Source: Girardinichthys multiradiatus (lineage: Eukaryota > Chordata > Actinopteri > Cyprinodontiformes > Goodeidae). Taken from it: 64,000 bases of DNA. The position numbers were made by a program, and so were the translations under genes. Shown one piece after another: positions 1 through 12,253 of this stretch. Below the pieces are notes generated by a model. The model had not been told where the DNA came from and did no database searches. It was given only the letters and a program-made list of their open reading frames with translations. The stretch spans positions 14,773,784 through 14,837,783 of the forward strand of contig NC_061794.1 in NCBI RefSeq assembly GCF_021462225.1. Reading direction: 5' to 3'. Position 1 is the first letter of the stretch. Every line of letters starts with the position of its first letter.

Positions 1-327
1 GTCTCATTTTACCAACTGACCTTTTTCTACATATATACAGTGTCCTTTATGTGCCTTGAGGTAGCCTTTTTAAGTCTTTCTCTGAAAAATTATTTTTTAT
101 CCACCACTCTTCCAAATTGCTCAGAATTGCTGAGTGTACTGTACCACTTAAAGTGGTCCTGTTGACAGATCATCCACCTGAGTTTTGGATCTCCATGGCT
201 CCTCCAGTTACTATGGTTCTCTTGCTTCTCTGTCCCTGCCTGGCCCCTCGGTTTTGCTGGACAGCAATGTCTTGGCAGCTTTGCACCTATGCCATCCTGT
301 TTTCATTTTTGGACACATGATTTAACA
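1..327. other. Non-coding, nothing recognised
   Basis: AT-rich sequence without a recognisable gene or repeat. The short open frames here lack coding-like composition and match no family I know. Confidence 0.5.
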
Positions 328-507
328 GTGTGTGAAAACCATGTATCATTTTCCCTCCACTTCACAATTGTGCATTACTGTGTGATGATCCCTCATATAA
401 GCTCTCAGTAAAATACATTGAAATGTGAGGTTGTGAAAGAAAAAAAACTGTAAAAGGTTTTTTGGTGGGGGTGGTGGTCTGGGAAAATGCTTTTTCAAGG
501 CACTGTA
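328..507 (+). mobile_element. Terminal fragment of a Tc1-like transposon
   Basis: This is the diverged right-hand end of a Tc1/mariner-type element. It carries the teleost Tc1 terminal block: a stretch reading 'ccctccacttcacaattgtg', then a 'taaaatacattgaaatgtg' segment, ending in 'caaggcactgta' at 496-507. The same terminal block recurs at 13.9, 15.9, 35.3, 53.1 and 56.4 kb. No transposase sequence remains, so this is a dead fragment. Confidence 0.7.
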
Positions 508-2694
508 TGAGTAAACAAGAACTTCACATCTAATTAGAAAAATTATGGGAATTCTCTCTGTTAGACAAATAAACACAACATCCCAAGGCAGGTTTAAGAA
601 AGGAGTAAAGGAGAACTCCACAGATTTGTTTCATTTTGAGCTGAACCTATGTGTGTGAGACTGATTATAACATTACAGTTTTGAGTTTGAGGCTTTGTAT
701 GTACCAATGATGATTTTGTTCATCAAAGTTTTGCCCAATTTTTACTCTATAGCTATCAGAATACTGGGATAACCAACCTCAGAATGTTTTTGTAAATGAA
801 GGGTACTTTAGAACAGATAAGGTATATTGTTGTGTTATGGTCGTGTAAACATATTTATTTGAATAAATTTTAATTTTAATACAATCCATCATGTTTTTCT
901 GACACATTTACTGCTGGAAGATTGTATAGATGACTTCTTCCCCTTCAAACCAACAAATAATGCAACAAACTGAAAACACCTCTTCCTGCTATTACAGATC
1001 TGGGAACTTTTCAGGTCACAGTAGTGTATAAATGCCACAAAGCCTGAGTGGGTTTCAATAAAACATATTCCCACTGTGAACATATGAGGGCTGTGAAAGT
1101 GAAGTCATATTACAATGTTTTTAAGGCGAGAAGGGGGATTTCTGGAGAGCAAATGAACATTGTTAGCACAGATCATAACTATGACTTGCCTATAAAAATT
1201 CAGTATAAATAGCAAATGTATTTTACTGAATTAATATAATTGTGATATTCAGTATTGAAACAGCAAACAGGTGCTTTTTTATAGCTGATTTATTTTGCCA
1301 AAAGCATGCCTGCAGCAGGCTGTCTCAGTGTAGCTATCCATGCTGCTTAAAAAGAACAGTGTACATGTGTAAAATATGCATCCAGATGTAATAAATGCAA
1401 CACTTGGAGCATCTGCTTAATTATTACACTTAGAACATTCTGAAAACAGCCTGCAGCATAAGCCTCCAGTTTGCTTTTGTATGTTTAATACATAATGTGA
1501 CTAAATCTAGTTGTAACTGTCCTCGTAAACTTCTTTAATACCTAGCATTACCATTATTTTAGATAGGAGCTAAAGTAAAATGTAGTGCATCTCAGTGTAA
1601 CTGGGCATACAGAACGTGGGTGCTGTTAATAATTTAAAAGATTATTTCCTGCCCTCTAAAAAAAACTATCTTTGGCTCTTCAGTCACTGATTTGATTAGC
1701 AGTTATTGCCTGATTCACTAATTATAGCTTCATCCTCCAGGTTGTCTCAAGAGTGTCTCAGTCACTCTCTTTTTCTCCTCACAATTAGAGCTAGGACAGT
1801 GTCAGAAAGATCAAATTGAAATAAAAACATGAAAATGGCATTGCTAAATTTGCATCCCGCATATAAAAAGTAATGCACTGTGCCAACAGGTAGATAGTTT
1901 TAGATAATGTTCAATTTATTTTATTTTTTAAATATATTTCTGACTTATAAAAATGTCATCTCCAAGCATTTTAAAAGAAAAAAGCAGATCTAATTCATAT
2001 CCCATTATATAGAATCCAGTACTGGTCCAATTTCAGATCCAGTCTCTCTAATTTATTCCAAAACAATCTAATCATTTAGTAAGATTAGGCATCTGGTTAC
2101 ATACAGTCCAGTTCAGACTTTATTAATATATAGCACAGTCAAAGTCAGTTGATCATGTAATTGCCTAGGTAAAAAGTGATCTGTCCAAGCAAATTCAACT
2201 GATTGCATTGAGTAATTGACTTTGAAGCATCCATCATTCTGAGCAACTGTGTAGCAACAGTGGAGATACAAGTCTTACTTTTAACAAGATGAAACCTCCA
2301 GCAGTACCAGGCTCAGGGTGAGCTGCATTCTGTAGGCACTCATACCTTACAGGTAAGGTAGGAAGGAGACCCAGAACAAACTCAGGTGCACTGGTCTCTG
2401 CACTTTTTGTGGAACAGAAAAAATTACCCATAGTTAATGTTAGCAATAACTTTGTCTAGGAAATAACACAGAAGCACCGAGGCAGGAGTATGTTCTATGG
2501 GGTGGAACAAAAGCAAGTAAACATAGTCAAAGGCATCAATAGTTCAGTCCTTCCAGGAGAGGAGAAGGAAAAAACAACCAAACAAAGAAGACCAAGTTAA
2601 ATGTATGATTATTGGAAAGATTAAAAACATAGATAAAACTAACTTAATTTAAAAATAATGATAATACATAAATGGAGAGTAACAGAAGAATGTA
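508..2694. other. AT-rich non-coding, nothing recognised
   Basis: I see no conserved coding frame, RNA gene or known repeat in this stretch. It consists of AT-rich unique-looking sequence with short homopolymer runs. Confidence 0.5.
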
Positions 2695-2699
2695 GCAGG

Positions 2700-3163
2700 T
2701 GTAGGATCTCAGCTTCTCTCCTCCTGGTTGGTTTTGGCAGCTCGTTATCAGCAGCTGCAGCTCATCTCCTGATGCGCTCACTGGGCTTCTTAAGGCAGCT
2801 GCTGGAACTGGTCTTCGCTGGAACATAACCTCAATTATGTGGACTGCCTGTCTGCCCGGCTACCTACCTATCTGCCTATCTGCCTGTCGACCTGCCTGTC
2901 TACCTGTCGACCTACCTATCTGCCTGCCTGCACCTGGTAAATACTCACCTAAGGACTGCACTGTAAATATACTCACCATCAGCACTCTCACCTTGGATTC
3001 CTGGATTCCGTCCTCCTCCCCTGGTTCCTGGACAACACCAACTTATTATCCTAGGCAAGCCTACACTAGGAATAAAACTTCACTTACCGTCTACATCCTG
3101 TGTTTTGAGTCTGTTTTCATCCTCTGGTTTGTTCTACTTCGACTACCTTAGTGATTCATGATA
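2700..3163 (+). mobile_element. Solo LTR of the sushi-type Ty3/Gypsy family
   Basis: This 464-bp LTR is homologous along its whole length to the LTRs of the element at 44966-50640. It shares the start 'tgtaggatct', the central 'gctggaacataacctca', a run of CTGCCTGT/CTACCTGT tetranucleotide-like repeats, an AATAAA polyadenylation signal ('ggaataaaac', about 3069-3078) and the end 'gattcatgata'. It is flanked by a perfect 5-bp target duplication, GCAGG, at 2695-2699 and 3164-3168. No internal sequence is present, so it arose by recombination between the two LTRs of a full element. It is visibly more diverged than the 45-50 kb LTRs are from each other, so this is an older insertion. Confidence 0.9.
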
Positions 3164-3404
3164 GCAGGGTGATGAAGATAAGTAAGTGTGTCCTTCAGTG
3201 ACCTAAGCCTGTTTCAGCATAACTACAGGGATAGTTCACGATTGCCTAAGCCACACTAAGCTTCATCAAAAGGTAACATTTTAAGGCTAGCCTAAAAAGT
3301 AGACAGAATGTCTGCTTCACTGATACAAACTGGGAGCTAGTTCAACAGGGGAGGAGAAATATAAAAGCTAAACTCTGAGAAATTTGATTTCTTTGGCTGC
3401 ATTC

Positions 3405-4022
3405 TTTCATATTAACCGAGAGTTTCTTGACCCACATGCAGAATCACTTAAAGACACAGGTAAGATCCAAGGTTTAATAATATCAAAAGATGACTGCTCA
3501 GGTCGTCGGGGTTCAGTCCTCAAGTTTAGTGTCTCCTGGCGGCAGAGATCTTGGGAGGGTTTCAGGCACAATCCGTGTGTCTGGGGTCCAGAGAGTCCGA
3601 AGGTGATGTCTCAGCAATTAGTTGGACAGTGGGCAGGCTGGAGGACGCGGTAGGAGCTTGCAGAGGCGGCCGGTTAATGGAGATCCTGAGTTAGCTGTCC
3701 GAAGATGATGGGTTGAGAATCCAAGGCTGTGATCCACATGACCTGAGAGTAGCAGAGAACACGAGCTTGGTTAGTTCAAGGTTAACAAGAGTGGTTCAAA
3801 ACGTTCAGACAAAAAAAAACTAGGAGACTAGGTTCTCGGAGGCTTGAGTTACCACTCAACGTGGAGCATCAGGCGAACAATGCTCGTTCCGCAGTTCCTT
3901 AAAAACGCTCCAGCCAAAGATTGATTACAGGTGTGCAGGAGCAGTCTGCACACCATGACTATCAGCAGAGCTTTACCAGGAAAACAGGAAGATAACACAA
4001 AGCAAAACAACAGATTGTGACA
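3405..4022 (-). mobile_element. Solo LTR of a second chromovirus family
   Basis: On the minus strand this 618-bp segment begins 'tgtcacaatctgttg' and ends '...ttaatatgaaa'. It matches the LTR at 19771-20186 over several blocks: 'ggtgtgcagactgc', 'ctggagcgtttttaagga', 'cgcctgatgctccacgttga', and the end region 'gtgattctgcatgtgggtca'. The flanks read CATTC (3400-3404) and CACTC (4023-4027), a 5-bp target duplication with one mismatch. It is about 200 bp longer than the other copy because of indels in the middle. No internal coding sequence adjoins it. Confidence 0.75.
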
Positions 4023-4027
4023 CACTC

Positions 4028-5543
4028 TTGATCAGCTTAAGACTTTTAATTTATTATTTTTATATATTTACATTGTAATCATACAGTATAAGAACTTACC
4101 ATCAAACTACTTTTTTGGCAGAACCCTGATGCATCTACAGCCCAATGAAATGGGGATTTGATTGTTCTCTTTAATCACATTAGATTGCAAAACCAGTATT
4201 AACACTAATCCTGCAGCTTCTGTGTAATATTTGAAAGTGTGGCTTACTTCATCATGCAACACCTTTACCAAATAAAAATGTGAAAGAAATCTGGCATTCT
4301 GCTTAGGAATCAATTTTAGAACAAATTAGAATCTCAATCTGTTTTGTTTTTGTTAGAGATCTAACAAAATTTTAACCGCAACGACCCTGAAACTGGGAAA
4401 ATAGGATTAGTATTGCACTGCACCTGGGTTCCTCCACATATTCTAAACAAGCAAACAACCAACAACACACTGTGGTCATAAGCAATAAACAATAAATTAT
4501 CCTTTGTATGAGTGATTTTTAGGTCTGCTGAGCTTTTTATTTTCTGCTGTCTCATTGTGAATATGTTGTGTTACTTCTACACATGACATCAAACACAGTC
4601 AAAAGCTGAAAATTACTTAAATACTCAATGGTCTCCCTGTTGCAGATAAAAGTATTGCTTGGAAGGACCCAAGGTGGGCTTCTCCTTTGCTCGTTTACGC
4701 ACAGAAAGTAAAAGGGAATGGGCAGAAGTATTTATTTATCAATACATCAAGCATATTATTTTCCTTTCTCTCAGCAAACCCTCCCCTCTGCTGGCAGCAT
4801 TTGTAAATGTGTGCTGACAGCAGAGGTTACCTTGAGCAGGACTGCTGGACCTGGGGGCTGTATGTCTTCATTTTCCCTAGAATCTGCAGATGCCAGGGAA
4901 AGGGGAAAGTTATTTTCTGTCTCTGGCCCACAGGGAATGCACAAGCTAATGATCTTGGCCACGCTGATTGTTACCTTGCGCCTAAAATAGCACTTTACTT
5001 TTAGGGGCAAGTGCCAGGGAATGCAGGCAGCAAAGACAAGGAGGAGGGATATGTGGGCTGTGAGCCAGAGTGGTGCAGGCAGAGGAGAACCATCTGAACA
5101 CATGAGCACACACAGGTATTGAGAGTCAGGTGTGGGTTGTGATTATACTGAACTTTGTTTCACACAAATTAATCATCCGGATTATTTAGGTCGACCCGGA
5201 TGCTCTGTGGGCACCTACCATAGTCAGTCTGTTAAAAATTGCAGGTTAGGGTGGGATGTAGTAGTCTATCTGCATATAAAGCAACAAAATTGAAACAGTT
5301 ACAATCCTATGCGTAAAGAAGATATATGTTTATATGCACTTTGAGTACTCAAGTAGCTTTCATTGTACCAAGTTTCCCGTCCCACCAGAGGAGCTAACCT
5401 TTAGACATCATCATATGAGACATCAGGAAGACCCTTGATAGAATTAACTTTCTGATAGCAGCTGGACAGACAGAATAACAGACCAGGAGAAGTTGTAAAT
5501 GAGTGTGATGAGGAACTCACTCAGGTGTTCCAACAGATATTTG
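4028..5543. other. Non-coding, nothing recognised
   Basis: No gene or known repeat is seen. Overlapping open frames on both strands around 4770-5110 share the same bases and have no recognisable domain. Confidence 0.4.
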
Positions 5544-5775
5544 TAAATGGTAAAAATGGACTGAACTTATACAGCACATTTCCAGTCACACAGACCAGTC
5601 AAAGCGCTTTACACTAGAGCCACATTCACCCAATCACACATTCATACACAAATACGTAGATTGATAGGCAACTTGAGGTTAAATGCCTTGGCCAGGGGCA
5701 CATTGACATATGGGAATCAAACCCACAACCTTCTGATTGCAAGACGACTACTCTTCCTACTGAGCCACAGTCGCC
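5544..5775 (-). mobile_element. tRNA-headed SINE, teleost type
   Basis: Read on the minus strand, this repeat starts with a tRNA-like head. A box-A match TGGCTCAGTAGG lies at 5767-5756 and a box-B match GGTTTGATTCC at 5723-5713, the arrangement of an internal RNA polymerase III promoter. A body follows with the widespread teleost motif 'gtaaagcgctttgactgg', and the repeat ends near 'ccatttac'. It would have moved using LINE-encoded enzymes. The copy is diverged and the tail is not sharply bounded. Confidence 0.75.
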
Positions 5776-6002
5776 TCTGTCTTGTACCCTCTGTCTATCC
5801 CAAGCTGTGGTACCTGCCCACTGTAAGATGTCCAAAATGTTTCCAGCCCCAAAACATTAAACTGCAACATAGATTAATGCATATCATCCACTAGCTCTCA
5901 CTTCAGTAGTCATGCAATGGCTAGAATGTCTTCGTTCACATCAAGGAAACTATTGCCATCACAGTGGACCCTAACTAAGATGCATATAGAAGGAACCGGT
6001 CT

Positions 6003-6616
6003 GTCATCAGCAAAACACCCCCACACCATCACACCTCCTCCTCCATGCTTCACGGTGGGAACCAGGCATGTAGAGTCCATCCGTTCACCTCTTCTGCACC
6101 GCATAAAGACACCGTGGTTGGAACCAAAGATCTCAAACTTGGACTCATCAGACCAAAGCACAGATTTCCACTGGTCTAATGTCCATTCCTTGTGTTCTTT
6201 AGTCCAAACAAGTCTCTTCTGCTTGTTGCCTGTCCTCAGCAGTGGTTTCCTAGCAGCTATTTTACCATGAAGGCCTGATTCACACAGTCTCCTCTTAACA
6301 GTTGTTCTAGAGATGTGTCTGCTGCTAGAACTCTGTGTGGCATTGACCTGTTCTCTAATCTGAGCTGCTGTTAACCTGCAATTTCTGAGGCTGGTGACTC
6401 AGATGAACTTATCGTCCGCAGCAGAGGTGACTCTTGGTCTTCCTTTCCTGGGGCGGTCCTCATGTGAGCCTGTTTCTTTGTAGCGCTTGATGGTTTTTGC
6501 GACTGCACTTAGAACACTTTCAAAGTTTTCCCAATTGTTCGGACTGACTGACCTTAATTTCTTAAAGTAATGATGGCCACTCGTTTTTCTTTACTTAACT
6601 GCTTTTTTCTTGCCAT
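6003..6616 (-). pseudogene. Tc1-family transposase, broken and truncated
   Basis: The frame opens at an ATG at 6616 with a lysine-rich start (MARKKQLSKEKR). A Tc1 helix-turn-helix region and the linker 'RKGRPR'-like motif follow, with in-frame stops and frame changes. The first catalytic aspartate lies in a WSDESKFEIFGSN block near 6150, and a GGGGVMVWGCF block follows. The protein then runs out of homology, so the second aspartate and the glutamate of the DDE triad are absent. No active enzyme could be made. Confidence 0.85.
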
Positions 6617-7033
6617 AATACAAATTCTAACAGTCTATTCAGTAGGACTATCAGGTGTGTACTGTATCCACCTCCTGCACAACACAACTGATGGTCCCAA
6701 CCCCATTTATAAGGCTTGAAATCCCACTTATCAAACCTGACGGGGCACACCTGTGAAGTGAAAACCATTTCAGGTGACTACCTCTTGAAGCTCATCAACA
6801 GAATGCCAAGAGTGTGCGGAGCAGTAATTAAAGCAAAAGGTGGCTACTTTGAAGAACCTAGAATATAAGACATATTTTCAGTTGTTTCACACTTTTTTGT
6901 TCAGTATATAATTCCACATGTGTTAATTCATAGTTTTGATGCCTTCAGTGTGAAGCTACAACATTCATAGTCATGAAAATAAAGAAAACTCTTTGAATGG
7001 GAAGGTGTGTCCAAACCTTTTGTCTGTACTGTA
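6003..7033 (-). mobile_element. 3'-truncated Tc1-like transposon
   Basis: On the minus strand the element starts with a Tc1 terminus at 7033 ('tacagtacagacaaaaggtt') and runs through a 5' untranslated region into a decayed transposase that starts near 6616. Homology stops at about 6003, inside the catalytic domain, so the right half and the second terminal repeat are missing. This is a different Tc1 family from the copy at 60332-61940. Confidence 0.85.
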
Positions 7034-7315
7034 TGTTATTTAAAAAAAGACAAATATAATGTTTATCCTATTAGAAATAGGCATTTATACTCTAAAACAA
7101 ATAATAAAAAGAAAATAAAACGTGTTAATGTTGAATGTGTGACATGATCAAACTAGGTATTTTTTGTCTTTGTGACGACTAAGTTAAGACCTATTCATAC
7201 CTGTCTTCATGTTTTCCACTTCTTCATTGTATATTGCACTAAGTAGGGTTTGGAGGGATTTCCTCTCTTCACTCTGAGTTGAAGAATTTCTAATAATATT
7301 GGAAAATACCTCAGT
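7034..7315. other. AT-rich spacer
   Basis: No gene or known repeat is seen between the Tc1 terminus and the unidentified repeat copy A. Confidence 0.4.
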
Positions 7316-9032
7316 TGTGACTATGAATCTGAAAATATTATTTAATATTAATAATTTAATATTTTATCAAATAATATTTTGGTGTTTTAAGGGTTGTCCT
7401 GTGAATACCAGCCCCGTAAGGCAGTGGTAATAGGACAAAATCAAAAGGGTGAGCCAATCTCTGACATTATTGAACAGCACAACTCTGCACACACATGGAA
7501 TGAATTCACACAATTTCTTAAAATAGAAGTATTTATTAACAAAAATAAGTCAACTCAAAGTCAAACATATTTCAATCAACAAACTCTTCACCATGCTAAA
7601 ACAATCTAACTAAACTACCAAGCAGAATTAAAGAATAATGAAGACTAATGGATTATGTACAATATAAACAAGTTGATTAAAGATGATTGAAACCATGACC
7701 AAAAAGAGTGATGAAACATTACCATGCAATGTTTATGTTTGAGAACCAAGGATTATCTTGAAGAATCTGGAATGAAGTTAAGTTAGTCTTGGAACCAACT
7801 TAGGCAATAATCAGTACACCTTTAGACAACCCTTCACAATGCAAGATCAGATAAAATATTTTAATAAAATAATGTTTTAAAGAATGATCTGCTGAATAAA
7901 ACCAACCTTCTGGATGACTACTTCTCAACGGTGTCTCATTACCTGCCTTTATTTATAAAAATAATATTTAAAGAAATATTATTAAGGAAATGGTCAAATA
8001 TTTAAGGAAATATTTTGGAAAATAGCCAAATCTTTCTGGAGAAATGGGGGTTAATGGTGTTTACTTAGTTATCAAATTTATTAAAATGATGTTAGGGAAA
8101 TATTATTTACTGGATTGAAAACTAACAACCTTTCTGGGTAAATGTTCTTTAGCAACAAGCAGGTGTCCTTACCTGTTAGCAGTTAAAGCTAACAAAAGAA
8201 GCTGATAGCTTAGCACCAGAATCTAACACACACCTTTAAAAATACCATCAATAAAAGGGTTAAAATGCATAAGTGCGGACGCCGCATTATGTGTTTAAAA
8301 TAACCCTTTAAATAAAGTTTGTCTTTAAAAACACACAAACACAGAACACCAAACTGAGCACGTACTGAGCAGATAGCCTGCCAGCACCAAGATAGCTGAG
8401 TTTCACACAAACAAAACCAAACTTCATAAAATGAAAAACGTTCAGATCATAAATCTTTCTCTATTACTCTGCCCAAACCCTAACTTCGTACGAATCATGC
8501 TGAGGAGTCGTCCGGGCGACGACGAAGTTTGAAGAAAGATCTTTGAACAAAGGGGTTAGCTTCCAGCTAAACCTCCTTAGCTGCAGAGAGTGGCGGCTGT
8601 TCTGTCGGGCCACCAATTACTGTAACTACGGTGATGCAGCTCCTGTTGTCCTCCTTTCAGACCGGGAAAATCGCTCCACTCGGCTTTGTAGAGACAGCGT
8701 CTCTACAGGGAATTCTCTGGAACACAGTTTGCTTCTGCAGGCCTCAGAGTGAAAATCAAGCCAGGCTTGTACCTTAATTCCGTTTCATGAATGAATCTAC
8801 CGGATACACAGACAGTATTTCATTCGTACTTAACTTAACTTAGTGCATATGATTGATGATCGTATGACACTCTTGGATCCAGTTGAAGAGTTATGTCTGT
8901 TTGCCAGTAAAGAGACATTAGGGCATTGTGTCCCCCCTGTCCAGTCCCTCTAGAGGCCGTGTGCAAGAGAAAGATTCCTTGGAAAGGGATGCTTTTATTC
9001 AGCCAGTGGCATCATGGGAAGTCCGCTGTTAC
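7316..9032 (+). repeat. Unidentified 1.7-kb interspersed repeat, copy A
   Basis: This segment aligns in reverse orientation to 33300-34979. Shared landmarks, in order, are the start 'tgtgactatgaatctga', an AT-rich block, 'gggttgtcctgtgaatacca', 'aggacaaaatcaaaagggtg', 'gcagttaaagctaac', an AATAAA, 'gcatatgattgatgatcgta', and the end 'catcatgggaagtccgctgt'. It has no long coding frame. The TG start, the internal AATAAA and the length would fit a large LTR, but I see no matching target duplication and no clear CA end. It could equally be a non-autonomous DNA element. I do not recognise the family. Confidence 0.7.
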
Positions 9033-9649
9033 CCCACTTCCCCTTCTGAAGTTGTGCTGGAAGTCGGTTAAATGCAATTTATTTTTAAAGTTCCAGAAAA
9101 GTCTGTACCGGAGTTTTCATGTTGTAACCATGGCCGTGGTCCCAACACTTCTAACACATTATCACACAATGATTGTGACAAAGTAAAGTAAGTGATTAAA
9201 TGAGTGTGAAACCTCTGAATGAGAGAAACAGGAAGTGCAATTGTTTGAGTTTTTCAGTGTCCTTTTAATGTGGCAGTTTGCATAACAGCAAGAGAATATT
9301 GGAGGCTAGTTAAGTTTATTTTGTTTCCTAGAAGATTGAAAGTCATTAAAAACAACATTTATTTATAGAGAGTTTCCTGTGGTCATAAACAGATCGTCAC
9401 AAAGTCACTGGCCAATAATCTAGTGCATCACCTCTCAGTGCTGCAATCTGTAGATTATATAACGGCTTTCCTTCAATCTTGCTACATGTTAATGAGACTC
9501 GAGTTTCAGACCTGAAGTCTAAGTCAAGCCTCAAGTCTTTATGACAAAAGTTCAAGCAGAGTCTGAAGTCTTTCATTTGTGTGACTTAATTGGGACTTGA
9601 GATGAAGTTTGAAACTTAAGTTGCCATCTCTGTATCAATCTGTGACAAT
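9033..9649. other. Non-coding with a low-complexity patch
   Basis: Mostly unassigned sequence. From about 9493 to 9620 a loose motif around 'aagtct' and 'gactcgag' recurs on both strands, giving a degenerate low-complexity block. No gene is seen. Confidence 0.4.
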
Positions 9650-10395
9650 GAGGAAGCTCTTTATTGGAGAGAGGTAGAAGAACTTGCTGATATATGTAAA
9701 AGAAACAACTTGATCAGGTTGAAAGAGCCTAAATACCTCCTCAACTCATCATTGAAGGACAAGCCCTGGAGTTGGTCAAAACTGCCAGATACACAAGTCC
9801 TTTATGCCTGATGGATCACAAACAAAGCCAGCGTCATAAAATATTCTCACCATTGCCTTTACTTCATGAGGAGGTTGAAAGAGGCAGGCCTCTGAGATGC
9901 AGTGCTGACTTCAATTTATCGGTGTGTAGTGGAGAGTGCCTTGACCTTTTCCATCCGTCTGGTATGGAAACTGCTCCCAGGCTGAAAAGAAGATGCTACA
10001 AAGAGTGATTGGATCAGCTCAAATAAGGACCAACAGCAGCCTCCATTTGCTAAAGGAGATTTAAAACAGGAGATTCAGAAACAGAGGACCCCACCCATCC
10101 AGCCTATGGACTATTTTCCCCTCTACCTTCAGGAAGAAGGTTGTGCAGACTCAAAGCCTGTACATCAAGGTTGAAGAACAACTTATTTCCTGAATGCTGT
10201 GCTGCTCATAACCTCATCCCCAAAAGCTGGACTTTGTTTTTTTCACATAGATATTAATTTTCTTATATTTTAATGTATTTTGTATAATACCTTGTTTTAT
10301 TTGTTGGTTTTTATTGTTTGTTTGAGTGGCAAGTTTTGTTCTCCCATGTCTTTAAATGTTGAATGACAAATAAACCTAATTCTGATTCAGTTGTT
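9650..10395 (+). mobile_element. 3' end of a Rex1/CR1-like LINE, decayed
   Basis: Translated fragments match the end of a LINE reverse transcriptase of the Rex1/Babar type. They are a thumb-domain piece (WREVEELADICKRNNL) near 9670, then 'YFMRRLKEAGL', and C-terminal remnants near 10000-10230. Stops and frame changes interrupt them throughout. The copy ends in a 3' untranslated region with 'aaataaacctaattctgatt', the GATTCT-type tail also seen at 36.5, 40.2 and 40.4 kb. The 5' part is missing, which is usual for LINE insertions. Confidence 0.65.
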
Positions 10396-11794
10396 CAACT
10401 TGAGCTGAAAGACAACAGTGAAGAGGATGACTTCTGGCTTTAAAACTATTAAAACATCTTTGTATTTCCTACTGCAGTGATGCTTTTCACATTCGGCCTG
10501 TGGCATTTACAGCGTGTCTTAGACTTCTCATAAACACAAATGTTATTTGGGACACTTGTTCTGAAAAGTTGCAGTTTCAGCAAAAAAAAACAACTTACAT
10601 TGTACTTTCCTATCCTCCATGCCTTCCAGTAACACAAAAAATTTTTTGGGCCTTCATTAACTACGTTTTTCACTAAGGTCTACAGTCGAGCATTTTGCAA
10701 ATGAGTCGGCTAAAGTCTGCAAAACAAAAGTGGTGTTTAAGAGCTGCAGCTCTGTAAGATTGTGGAACTGAGCTCACACAGAGAGAGACAGACAAGCAAA
10801 AACAGAAAGAATAGAGAGTTATTCACTCTGCATTCATGCCAATTCTGGTAATGCTACACCTCCATCCAGGTGTTTGATTCAGATTCACTTCCTGGCTCCC
10901 ATGATCAGTGCTCGCTGTCTTTACTGAACCTTCTGTCACTCAGCCACAACAAGCTACAACTATGCAAATGTTTTAGCTACAACTATGCAAATGTTTTAAG
11001 GAGGACTCTGTTTTGACACAGATCTAGGCTAATATAGGAGAATGTTCAACCCCATATCAAAAAGATCTGTGGACTAATCTAAAGAAATTCTAAGCCGAAT
11101 ATAGAATTCCTCTTGAACCATGACCACAGCCCCTTTTTCATAAACATTTTAGACAATACATGCCCCTTCTATTTTGGATATTTGTTATCCCTCAGCATGA
11201 GACTCTTAATTACCTTTAGACACCGACTTAAGAATGTGCTGTCACAAATAACCATGTCTTCTAACACTTGTGCCTCTGTTTTCCATTTGGATAGACACTA
11301 CCCGCCCCAGTGCTGGCTAATCTCGTGATGAGCTATATAGTAAAATGGAAGTCTAAACTTCAGTCACTACAGTATGTCAGCCTGTAGCTTCTGACTTGGG
11401 AATGTGTTTTCAGTCTCTTCAATTCTCTGGATGTTATGCTTGTCACAGAGGACCGTGTGCATGCTCCTTGCTTGAATAAACAATAGCTTTTAAGATCTAC
11501 TATGTTATAGTAAAGAGTTATAAGGCAGTTAGGCATGCATTGATACCTTGCCTTTTCTTTTCTCAGTGTATGACTTTGGCTTAGAAATGTGCTCCAAACA
11601 CCTAGTAAATTGTCAACATACTGCAACTACACTCTGTTTCTCCCCTTTTCTGGCTTAACTTGATAGAACTGACCAAGTTTGAGTGTGCTTGCAATTGCAA
11701 TTGTGGAGTCATTGTTGAGATAAATGAGGGAGGCAGCAGTAATATTTATGTAAGTCCTCTTTACTTATGGGAATACAAAGAAAATCCTGTTGGA
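10396..11794. other. Non-coding, nothing recognised apart from a short duplication
   Basis: No conserved coding frame or known transposon is seen. The only structure noted is the tandem 23-bp duplication at 10952-10997, listed separately. Confidence 0.4.
10952..10997 (+). repeat. Tandem 23-bp duplication carrying two octamer motifs
   Basis: The unit 'agctacaactatgcaaatg' plus 'tttt' occurs twice head to tail. Each copy contains ATGCAAAT (10962-10969 and 10985-10992), the consensus octamer bound by POU/Oct transcription factors. Whether it acts as a regulatory site is unknown, because no gene is visible nearby. Confidence 0.6.
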
Positions 11795-12253
11795 AATAGG
11801 TCCTCTGTCATATAGCACCAAAATCAAACCTTTAGTCTTTATGCAATATGCCGTGTGTGGTAGAAGAAACATGGTAGTGGCACCATCATGCTGTGACCAG
11901 GGAGGCAGGTCAGATTGGATGGGAAGATGGCTGTAGCTGAAGACAAGGTAATCCTGGAAGAAAACCTGTGTGACCCTGCAAAAGACCCCAGACAAGGGCT
12001 GGCAGAACTACCACCCTAAACATACAGCCACAGCTATAATGAAAGGGTTTAGATCAAAACATGTTTGACAATGGTGTAGTCAAAGCTCAAACCTAAATCT
12101 AATTGAGAATATTTGAAAGATTTGAATATTACTTTTCACAAATGCTCTCCATCAAATCTGAGCTTGAGCTACTTTGCAAGTAAGAACTGGGAAAAAGGGA
12201 AAAGCTGGTAGAGATATACCCCAGAAGATGTGTAGCTATAATTGCAGTGAAAG
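11795..12253 (+). mobile_element. Tc1-like relic, left part (split by a LINE)
   Basis: This is heavily decayed plus-strand Tc1 transposase sequence covering the catalytic core. The order of blocks is 'caccaaaatcaaacctttag', 'gaccagggaggcaggtcag', 'ctaaacatacagccacagct' (second catalytic region), and 'aacctaaatctaattgagaa' (the SPDLNPIEN region). It stops at 'gcagtgaaag', where the LINE at 12254-13833 is inserted, and resumes at about 13834. Confidence 0.75.

Noticed and set aside
4771..5109. 112-codon minus-strand ORF as a gene
   Set aside because: It overlaps two plus-strand frames of similar length and has no recognisable motif.
5713..5767. tRNA gene
   Set aside because: Box A and box B are present, but the sequence does not fold into a full cloverleaf and continues into a SINE body.
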